Of a stretch of DNA of 38,757 nucleotides, positions 24,538-29,761 are shown one piece after another. Below the pieces are notes generated by a model, which ran no database searches, was not told the origin of the DNA, and saw only the letters and a program-made list of their open reading frames with translations. The position numbers were made by a program, and so were the translations under genes. The number at the start of each line of letters is the position of its first letter. Position 1 is the stretch's first letter. The stretch lies in the NCBI GenBank assembly GCA_039808845.1, contig JBDHTS010000010.1:1-38757 (forward strand), given 5' to 3'. The DNA is from JBDHTS01 sp039808845 (lineage in GTDB: Bacteria; Pseudomonadota; Alphaproteobacteria; Micavibrionales; Micavibrionaceae).

Positions 24538-25618
24538 AAAAACCGCGAAGGCGAAGGAAGGCAACGGGCGCAAGGTCATCAACCTCGCGCTTCAGGGCGG
24601 CGGGGCGCACGGTGCGTTCACCTGGGGCGTGCTCGACGCGCTGCTGGAGGACGACCGCGTCGATATCGAAGGCATCGCCGCCACCTCCGCCGGGGCGATG
24701 AACGCCGCCGTGATGGCGCAGGGCCTGAACAACGGCGGCGTGAAGGCCGCGCGCAAGCTGCTGAACGAATTCTGGGAGCGCGTGGCCCAGGCGGGCGCGT
24801 TCTACAGCCCGGTCTGCGGCGCGGCCTCCGGCTGGGCGAACATGGTCGCGCCCTGGACGGAGAGCATCGAGCAGTCCCTGAGCTACGGCGCGTTCGAGAT
24901 GATGACGAATTTCCTCTCGCCCTATCAGTTCAATCCGGCCAACCTCCACCCCCTGCGCCCGATTCTGGAGGATATGCTGACCATCCCGCAGCTCCGCAGC
25001 GATTGCTCGATCAAGCTGTGCGTCAGCGCCACGGCGGTGCGCACCGGCACAGGACACATCTTTTACAATGCCGACCTCAGCATTGATGCCCTGCTGGCCT
25101 CCGCCGCGCTGCCAACGATGTTCCAGGCCGTGAAGATTGGCAAGGACTATTACTGGGACGGCGGCTATGCCGGGAACCCCCCGCTCTGGCCGCTGTTCAG
25201 CCGGGCGGTCAGCCGCGACATCCTGATCGTCCACGTCAACCCGATCGTGCGCGACGAACTGCCCGACCGTGCGTCGAGCATCGACAACCGCCTGAACGAG
25301 ATCACTTTCAACGCCTCGCTGCTGGATGAGCTGCGCGCCATCAGCTTCGTGAAGCGCCTGATCCGCGAAAACTGGCTGCGCGACGAATACAGGGACCGGA
25401 TGAAGGACATCCTGATCCACGCCATCCGCGCCGACAGGGTGCTGAAGGACCTTTCCGTCGCCTCGAAATTCGACACGGACTGGGATTTCCTGACCCGCCT
25501 GCGCGACCTTGGCCGCGCCGAAGGCGCCGCCTGGGTGGACGCGCATTACGACAGCCTGGGCGTCGAGGACACAGTCGATATCGTGAAGGAATATCTGGAA
25601 ATCGGCGCGGGGGAATGA
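24521..25618 (+). CDS. Patatin-like phospholipase
   Basis: The 365-residue protein has the patatin oxyanion loop 'LALQGGGAHGAFTWGVLDAL', the nucleophile elbow 'IAATSAGAMNAAVMAQG' with Ser56, and the dyad partner Asp213 in 'YYWDGGYAGNPPLWPLF'. The elbow is A-T-S-A-G, with Ala where the consensus GxSxG has Gly. Such enzymes hydrolyse acyl esters of phospholipids or related lipids; no signal peptide is seen, so it is cytoplasmic or exported by another route. The ATG lies inside the tautomerase 3' end (17-nt overlap), implying coupled translation. Confidence 0.92.
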   Translation: MPTKSKKTAKAKEGNGRKVINLALQGGGAHGAFTWGVLDALLEDDRVDIEGIAATSAGAMNAAVMAQGLNNGGVKAARKLLNEFWERVAQAGAFYSPVCGAASGWANMVAPWTESIEQSLSYGAFEMMTNFLSPYQFNPANLHPLRPILEDMLTIPQLRSDCSIKLCVSATAVRTGTGHIFYNADLSIDALLASAALPTMFQAVKIGKDYYWDGGYAGNPPLWPLFSRAVSRDILIVHVNPIVRDELPDRASSIDNRLNEITFNASLLDELRAISFVKRLIRENWLRDEYRDRMKDILIHAIRADRVLKDLSVASKFDTDWDFLTRLRDLGRAEGAAWVDAHYDSLGVEDTVDIVKEYLEIGAGE

Positions 25619-25640
25619 CAATAACACCCCGCAAATCACA

Positions 25641-25670
25641 CCGTCATCCCCGAGCAGGCGGGGATGACGG
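25641..25670. terminator. Palindrome between convergent patatin and GGDEF genes
   Basis: CCGTCATCCCC (25641-25651) pairs with GGGGATGACGG (25660-25670) across an 8-nt loop. No T run follows, and the sequence is the well-known GTCATCCCCG…CGGGGATGAC dispersed repeat, but its place between two convergent 3' ends suits a factor-independent stop or mRNA-end hairpin. Confidence 0.55.
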
Positions 25671-25701
25671 CGTAATGAAAGCGCCGGTTAAGCACAAATC
25701 G

Positions 25702-26367
25702 CTACCCCGGCGCGGGCCCGGCGGCCTGCTTGCGCATTGCTTTCACGGCGTACATATCCCGGTCGGCCTGGACCAGCAAGTCGTCCACGGTCGGATACGC
25801 ACGCAGCGTCTCCCGGTCGACGATCATGACTCCGATGCTGGGGCGGATGCCCTGGGCCTCTATGGCTTTTTGAAGGCGCTCCACTGCGCTGCGGGGAAAA
25901 TCCTCGTTCGCGTCGTCGACCAGGAACACCACGAATTCGTCGCCGCCGTAACGCGCGACCGGCTCATGGCTGCGCGTCGTGTCGTCCAGAACGCGCGCCA
26001 CGTCTTGCAGCAACCGGTCGCCGGCGGCATGCCCGCGTGTGTCGTTGACGGCCTTGAAACCGTCCAGGTCGATGAACAGCAGCGCGGCCCGTTTGGGCAC
26101 AGGCGTTTCGCCCGCGCGCTTCTGCGGCGCCTGGTTGCGAATCCTCTTCAGATCTTCCCCGACCCGTTCCTTGAAATAAAGGCAGTTGTGAAGCCCGGTC
26201 AGCGGATCGCGAAAGGCATGCTCGCGCATGGCTGCGATGAGAGCATTCACGATGCGTCCGACTGCCGGGCGTTTTCCAGCCAGTCTGACAACCAGATTGA
26301 TATCCCGCCGCGAAACATCCTCACCGGTCTTTACACGCTCAAAAAGGTCTTTCAGATCGTTATGCAT
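25702..26367 (-). CDS. GGDEF-domain diguanylate cyclase
   Basis: The 221-residue protein is mostly a GGDEF domain (about 55-210): 'FRDPLTGLHNCLYFKERV', 'ALLFIDLDGFKAVNDTRGH', 'RYGGDEFVVFLVDD', 'PSIGVMIVD' and 'ADRDMYAVKAM'. The active-site GGDEF is intact, so it should make cyclic di-GMP from two GTP. The inhibitory I-site position reads RSHE, not RxxD. The N-terminal 50 residues (LKDLFERVKTGEDVSRRD) are helical and hold no recognisable sensor; it is cytoplasmic. A TATAAT lies only about 10 bases before the ATG on the minus strand. The IS1595-type element is inserted 76 bp upstream of its start. Confidence 0.93.
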   Translation of the reverse strand: MHNDLKDLFERVKTGEDVSRRDINLVVRLAGKRPAVGRIVNALIAAMREHAFRDPLTGLHNCLYFKERVGEDLKRIRNQAPQKRAGETPVPKRAALLFIDLDGFKAVNDTRGHAAGDRLLQDVARVLDDTTRSHEPVARYGGDEFVVFLVDDANEDFPRSAVERLQKAIEAQGIRPSIGVMIVDRETLRAYPTVDDLLVQADRDMYAVKAMRKQAAGPAPG

Positions 26368-26429
26368 GGCAGGAATTATAATAGAAGCCTTATCAAATTA
26401 CATACTCCTAGTCGCCATATGCGGAAAAC

Positions 26430-26435
26430 TTGACA
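26430..26435 (+). promoter_or_regulatory. -35 box (TTGACA) separated from its -10 by the IS insertion
   Basis: With the IS and one target copy removed, TTGACA here is followed by exactly 17 bp and then TATACT (now at 28806-28811), a near-perfect sigma-70 promoter reading toward the gene at 28893. The element entered the spacer. Confidence 0.75.
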
Positions 26436-26450
26436 AAATAGGATTTTAGT

Positions 26451-26473
26451 CCCAATTATATACTTGACTTCGC
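26451..26473 (+). repeat. Left terminal inverted repeat of the IS, with transposase -35
   Basis: The 23-bp end contains TTGACT (26464-26469), which with TAATAT 18 bp downstream (26488-26493; CTAATA at 17 bp) makes a plausible inward promoter for the transposase. Read outward, the same end contains TATAAT toward the GGDEF gene. Confidence 0.9.
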
Positions 26474-26514
26474 ACCTATCCATGGACTAATATCCTTTCA
26501 TAGAGGTTTTAGCC

Positions 26515-27480
26515 ATGGATATTTACGCCCCCAAGTACCAGAACGAAGACGCAGCCCGCACTTACCTTGAGCAAACCCGCTGGCCCGAAGGCGTTACATG
26601 CCCTCTCTGCGGCTGTGTTGATAGGATCATTCCCATAACCGTCAAGAACAAGCCTACGGTCAAGAACCCCGAACCCAAAGAGGTCAAAGGCTATTACCAC
26701 TGTGGCGCTTGCCGCCAGAAATTCACCGTCCGTACAGGAACGATCTATGAGCGCTCCCATATCCCGCTGCATAAATGGCTGCTGGCGACGCACCTTCTCT
26801 GCGCTTCCAAGAAGGGCATGTCCGCGCACCAACTGCACAGAATGTTAGGCATTACCTACAAGAGCGCATGGTTCATGGAACACCGCATCCGCGAAGCCAT
26901 GATGGATTCCAACCCCGGCCCGATGGGCGGCCCCGGTGAAACCGTTCAGGCCGACGAAACCTATTTTGGTTCCAAGGCCGTCAAGCCGACATGCAGGACG
27001 GACGGCAAGCCTTTCACCAAGAGCGGCAAGGCTGCGTCCAAACGCGCCGTGGTCGCTCTGGTTTCCAAAGGCAAAAGCCGCACGTTCCATGTTGACCGCG
27101 CCGATGCTCACACCGTCCGCGAAATCCTTGTCACCAACGTGAGCCGCGAAAGCGAACTGCACACGGATGAATCCCGCCTGTATACAAAGGTTGGCAGAGA
27201 GTTCGCCAAGCATGAAACGGTCAATCACTCAGCCGGGGAATACGCCCGTAACGGCGTATCCACAAACGCTTGCGAAACCTATTTCAGTGTCTTCAAGCGC
27301 GGCATGATTGGGACATACCAGCATTGCAGCGAGAAACACCTAGGCCGCTATCTGCAAGAATTCGACTTCCGCGCCAACAGCCGCGACATATCCGATTCCG
27401 AACGCGCCGAACTCTGCATCAAGAGCGCGGAAGGCAAGCGCCTCACCTATCGGCGGATTGGTGGAAGCCAAGCCGCGTAA
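26515..27480 (+). CDS. IS1595-family transposase (ISXO2-like)
   Basis: The 321-residue protein starts with a zinc ribbon (CPLCGC at about 36 and YHCGACRQKF at about 64). A helical DNA-binding part follows (HKWLLATHLLCASKKGMSAH). The DDE-type ISXO2 domain comes next: 'VQADETYFGSKAV' (first Asp), 'LHTDESRLYTKVG' (second Asp) and 'TNACETYFSVFKRGMIGTY' (Glu with the conserved Lys), ending 'HLGRYLQEFDFRANSRD'. All catalytic positions are present. It cuts and joins the IS ends. ATG 26515 has GAGGT upstream, and the promoter lies partly in the left terminal repeat. Confidence 0.96.
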   Translation: MDIYAPKYQNEDAARTYLEQTRWPEGVTCPLCGCVDRIIPITVKNKPTVKNPEPKEVKGYYHCGACRQKFTVRTGTIYERSHIPLHKWLLATHLLCASKKGMSAHQLHRMLGITYKSAWFMEHRIREAMMDSNPGPMGGPGETVQADETYFGSKAVKPTCRTDGKPFTKSGKAASKRAVVALVSKGKSRTFHVDRADAHTVREILVTNVSRESELHTDESRLYTKVGREFAKHETVNHSAGEYARNGVSTNACETYFSVFKRGMIGTYQHCSEKHLGRYLQEFDFRANSRDISDSERAELCIKSAEGKRLTYRRIGGSQAA

Positions 27481-27540
27481 GTATCGGCTCAAGGTGCCAA
27501 AAGCTTGACTCGACTCACTTTAGATAATCTGGTCTAATTC

Positions 27541-27937
27541 TTGCGCCCCTGATGTGTCCAAATCGAACCCCCGGCCACTTCGCACCCGCTAGTCAGGGTC
27601 AGTGAAGTGGAGACTACCGGGACGCAGGACCGTCAGATAACGCCACAACCGAGGCAAGTTCGAGTTGCGCTCGGTCGCAGGGTGACAAGCTGTACATAGA
27701 AGCCTTGCGGCTTTTACTCCGCCAGACCGAAGCTTAAAGTCAGGCGGGCGCTGGATACAACCTTTATGGCTGTTCCGACGTCGGACACCAGAAAGCTTCT
27801 AGCTATGCTGGAGTTCAAAGTTGGCTCTGTTTACCTCAGAGCCGATCTTGCCGCGATCTTATGGAGAACGGCAATTCTGTGGTTCCTGTTCCATTAATCA
27901 GGCCGGTCAGTTCCCTCGGGGACTGGCCGCGTTTTTT
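27541..27937 (+). ncRNA. Candidate structured non-coding RNA in the IS passenger region
   Basis: The 27481-27893 stretch has no ORF worth calling but many short perfect helices. CCCGG/CCGGG (27570-27574/27617-27621) stacks on CCACTTC/GAAGTGG (27575-27581/27604-27610). CCCTGA/TCAGGG (27547-27552/27593-27598) crosses it as a pseudoknot. ACCGAGGCAA (27648-27657) pairs with TTGC-G-CTCGGT (27665-27675). Further hairpins are AAGCC/GGCTT (27700), GGCTCTG/CAGAGCC (27823) and TTGCCG/CGGCAA (27848). It ends in an 11-bp stem (27905-27915/27918-27928) followed by six T (27932-27937), like an intrinsic terminator. It does not match RNase P RNA, tmRNA, or the group I or II intron cores I know. Strand and ends are inferred; a possible TTGACT lies at 27505. 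Confidence 0.45.
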
Positions 27938-28052
27938 GAGGTGATGGTATTTTATTAGGACTCTTCCCCGGCTTCGCTTTATGCTTAGGCGGTGTGTTTA
28001 ACATGCGCCGGATTACGGCTTCCTCGCGCTTTTGATCGTCATTTTCTGTCAT
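27894..28052 (-). CDS. Small charged protein (52 aa), IS passenger, unknown
   Basis: The minus-strand frame begins MTENDDQKREEAVIRRMLNT and goes on PPKHKAKPGKSP, ending at TAA 27894. The 'REEAVIRRMLNTPPKHK' stretch resembles the short C-terminal motif seen in many small alphaproteobacterial proteins (…RMLNTPPKPH), which argues that it is real. Its ATG (28052) overlaps the ATG of the divergent passenger at 28051 (CATG), so at most one of the two starts can have a normal upstream promoter. Its 3' part runs antisense through the terminator-like stem of the candidate RNA. No ribosome site is obvious. Confidence 0.4.
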   Translation of the reverse strand: MTENDDQKREEAVIRRMLNTPPKHKAKPGKSPNKIPSPQKTRPVPEGTDRPD

Positions 28053-28728
28053 GGCACCAACTAGCAAAAATCGTAAAAGAAAACCTTCGACCTACATAAG
28101 CCGCACCTTTCCGCGATCCACACAGCCTTTAATTAAAAGGCATGCCTCCATGATTGGAGAGATAGCATGGGCGTGGAATTCTATGCATTCAAGGTTTTTA
28201 CAACTCTTCTGCCTGTTAGTCGATAAAGATCACGACGAAGCAGGGGCGGCGATTTGGCATTCACAGGCAAGCGATAGGGGGCAGCGGGAAATGCTTCTTG
28301 CTTTAGCTAAGTACCGCCTAACGGGCCATCCAGACCTTCTTACCGAACTAACTTGGGTATCAAAAGCCGCCAGTGACCTTTCTGGGCCACGAAATGCATT
28401 CGTACACGCGCCCATGAAATTCGAGATTGACGATAAAGATAGAGCCGTTGTTGCTGTCGATGCGCAACTCACAACGCCCCGCTATGCCGCAAAACTAAAT
28501 AATCTCTCTGATTTATATCGTAAAGTCCGCGGTGATCTGATCGCTGTAGACGTATACATAACAGCTATTGCCTTGGAATACGTCGCTCGATCGTATGTGG
28601 GAATTCAGAAAACATTGCCGAAAAGACCTCTTTTGCAATCAACTCCAGAAGCAGCAGCGGTGTCGTCCCCAAAGCGTCGTCCGCCTTCAACAAAACCGCC
28701 GCGCCCGCCTTCAACATCTCGTCCGTAA
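28051..28728 (+). CDS. IS passenger protein with Rx4H (HEPN-like) motif, unknown function
   Basis: The product has 225 residues: a basic N-terminus (SKNRKRKPSTYISRTFPRST), a helical middle (IGEIAWAWNSMHSRFLQLF, ASDRGQREMLLALAKYRL) and 'ASDLSGPRNAFVHAPMKF', in which Arg114 and His119 form Rx4H, the catalytic pattern of HEPN ribonucleases. The motif sits at the end of a helix as in that superfamily. The last 40 residues (SPKRRPPSTKPPRPPSTSRP) look like antisense noise against the ORF at 28565-28762. No ribosome site precedes ATG 28051, so the true start may differ. It is not a transposition protein that I recognise. A HEPN RNase is an inference from one motif and the predicted helices. Confidence 0.65.
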   Translation: MAPTSKNRKRKPSTYISRTFPRSTQPLIKRHASMIGEIAWAWNSMHSRFLQLFCLLVDKDHDEAGAAIWHSQASDRGQREMLLALAKYRLTGHPDLLTELTWVSKAASDLSGPRNAFVHAPMKFEIDDKDRAVVAVDAQLTTPRYAAKLNNLSDLYRKVRGDLIAVDVYITAIALEYVARSYVGIQKTLPKRPLLQSTPEAAAVSSPKRRPPSTKPPRPPSTSRP

Positions 28729-28762
28729 TCTCTACGCATCCCTGTCCGGTATTCTGTGCCAT
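28565..28762 (-). CDS. Small protein (65 aa) at the right IS end, unknown
   Basis: The minus-strand frame reads MAQNTGQGCVEITDEMLKAG then AAVLLKADDALGTTPLLLLE and LIAKEVFSAMFSEF, which looks like a genuine helical protein (ITxEMLxAGxxxLL pattern). It starts 11 bp inside the right terminal repeat and overlaps the 3' end of the plus-strand passenger by 164 bp. The plus-strand reading of the overlap is Pro/Ser/Arg-rich, so the minus frame is the better coding candidate there. I recognise no family by name. Confidence 0.5.
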   Translation of the reverse strand: MAQNTGQGCVEITDEMLKAGAAVLLKADDALGTTPLLLLELIAKEVFSAMFSEFPHTIERRIPRQ

Positions 28763-28772
28763 GTCATGATTC

Positions 28773-28795
28773 GCGAAGTCAAGTATATAATTGGG
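28773..28795 (-). repeat. Right terminal inverted repeat of the IS
   Basis: This is the exact reverse complement of 26451-26473. It contains an outward TATAAT (28786-28791) toward the gene at 28893, but without a good -35 at 17 bp. The target duplication ATTTTAGT follows at 28796-28803. Confidence 0.92.
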
Positions 28796-28805
28796 ATTTT
28801 AGTCA

Positions 28806-28811
28806 TATACT
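28806..28811 (+). promoter_or_regulatory. -10 box (TATACT) orphaned by the IS
   Basis: This is the partner of TTGACA at 26430 in the pre-insertion sequence (17-bp spacer). Position 28783-28788 in the IS end now supplies GTATAT where a -35 should be, a poor substitute, so expression from this box is probably reduced. Confidence 0.7.
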
Positions 28812-28828
28812 GATTTCCAGACATTTCC

Positions 28829-28858
28829 CGGCGCTGCATCCCGCAGCGCCGTTTTTTT
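28829..28858 (+). terminator. Intrinsic terminator 20 bp after the orphan -10 box
   Basis: CGGCGCTGC (28829-28837) pairs perfectly with GCAGCGCCG (28843-28851), loop ATCCC, followed by seven T. It lies between the promoter and the gene at 28893, so it would end a transcript of only about 40 nt or act as a leader attenuator. Confidence 0.85.
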
Positions 28859-28892
28859 ATGGTCCCTGCGAACGGGACGGAAAGGCATAACC

Positions 28893-29402
28893 ATGTCGGA
28901 CACAATCATCGAAGAACCGGAACACACGAACGAACAGCCGCCGGAGCCGGCCCCGCCCCGCTCCCCCTACGACGCCATCTTCCCGAAACTGGAAAGCCTC
29001 CACGCGCGGCAGGCGGCGCGGAGCATGGCGCGGCTGATCGACGCGATGGAGCATCCGGTCTGCCCCACGGCGGCGCTGGAATCCATTCTGCACGAAATGA
29101 AGGAGACATTATGCCTCGACGGGATCAGCCGCGTTCCTGCCCTTCTGACCATGCAGTCGCATGTGCTGGACATCCTGTTCAACCACATGGTCCAGGCGGC
29201 GCTTGACGGACAGTCGAAACGTGAACTGCTGGGCGTCGCCCTGCGTTGCCAGAAACAGGCGAAGGATGTCGCGCATGAACTGGCGCGGTTGAAACGCGAT
29301 GAGGCCGCCCTGGCGGCGCGGGAGGAGAAACGGGAGGAAAAACGCATGAAACGGCTGAAAAACCGGCAAACGGACTATTATGAAGACGGGTTCACCCGCT
29401 GA
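28893..29402 (+). CDS. Conserved alphaproteobacterial protein of unknown function (169 aa)
   Basis: The acidic, Pro-rich N-terminus (TIIEEPEHTNEQPPEPAPPR) is disordered. The centre is helical (LLTMQSHVLDILFNHMVQAA, LLGVALRCQKQAKDVAHELA), a pattern I associate with small alphaproteobacterial proteins of the 'LALRAQxQxxxTLxxL' kind. The end is highly charged (AAREEKREEKRMKRLKNRQT). The function is unknown. The ribosome site is GGAAAGG before ATG 28893. The stop overlaps the next ATG (TGATG), so the two are translationally coupled. Its natural promoter appears to be the one broken by the IS. Confidence 0.75.
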   Translation: MSDTIIEEPEHTNEQPPEPAPPRSPYDAIFPKLESLHARQAARSMARLIDAMEHPVCPTAALESILHEMKETLCLDGISRVPALLTMQSHVLDILFNHMVQAALDGQSKRELLGVALRCQKQAKDVAHELARLKRDEAALAAREEKREEKRMKRLKNRQTDYYEDGFTR

Positions 29403-29630
29403 TGCGCCGCTGGACCGAGGAAGAACGCAAACGCCAGGCCGAGAAAATCCGCGCCTGGCAGCCCTGGACAAAATCCACCGGCCCCAGGACGGCGGCCGGC
29501 AAGGCCAAATGCCGCCACAACGCCGTCAGGCACGGGCTTTATTCCGAGGCAGGTAAGGAACTCCTGGCCGTCCTCCGCCAACACCGCCGCTTCCTGAAAG
29601 ACGTGCGCGCCCTCCGCCGCGCCGCATACC
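29402..29630 (+). CDS. 'GPRTxxGKxxxxxNAxxHG' motif protein, stop codon lost at a palindromic repeat
   Basis: The first 70 residues (WTEEERKRQAEKIRAWQPWT, then STGPRTAAGKAKCRHNAVRH and GLYSEAGKELLAVLRQHRRF) carry a motif common in short alphaproteobacterial proteins, often next to a gene like the one at 28893. No stop follows: at 29631 the frame enters a palindromic repeat (encoding LPLPHGERAGVRG…LTLTLSPWGRGE) and then stays open antisense to sdhA until 31609. I end the native part at the repeat. The protein actually made would carry a very long nonsense tail unless translation or the transcript ends earlier, so the gene may be damaged. Confidence 0.6.
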
Positions 29631-29750
29631 TCCCTCTCCCCCACGGGGAGAGGGCCGGGGTGAGGGGTCGTGCCGTTGGTGTTATAATTGAAGTGAGGCG
29701 CTTGATTTCACCGCCCCTCACCCTAACCCTCTCCCCGTGGGGGAGAGGGG
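29631..29750. repeat. Long inverted repeat (CCCTCTCCCC…GGGGAGAGGG type) downstream of sdhA
   Basis: The arm 29631-29667 and the arm 29714-29750 match in inverted orientation at 33 of 37 positions; each arm also holds the inner palindrome CTCTCCCCCACGGGGAGAG. This is a familiar dispersed bacterial element. It lies between the sdhA stop and the convergent small gene and has taken the place of that gene's stop codon. Confidence 0.85.
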
Positions 29751-29761
29751 AAAGAAACGGA

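Larger units (their letters stand above)
26451..28795 (+). mobile_element. IS1595-family insertion sequence with passenger region (2345 bp)
   Basis: Perfect 23-bp terminal inverted repeats (26451-26473 and 28773-28795; CCCAATTATATACTTGACTT then CGC, and its reverse complement) are flanked by the 8-bp direct repeat ATTTTAGT (26443-26450 and 28796-28803). This matches the 8-bp target duplications of IS1595 elements. The transposase occupies the left 1 kb. The right 1.3 kb carries a structured non-coding stretch and up to three passenger ORFs. IS1595 members with passenger genes are known. Perfect ends, a perfect duplication and an intact transposase point to a recent insertion. Confidence 0.95.

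Noticed and set aside
27481..27937. Identification of the IS non-coding stretch as RNase P RNA, tmRNA, a group I or II intron, or a cobalamin riboswitch
   Set aside because: None of the conserved core words of these families is present; it is listed only as an unassigned structured candidate.
28893..29630. Prophage remnant
   Set aside because: The two small proteins resemble families often near terminases, but there are no phage structural, integrase or lysis genes around them.
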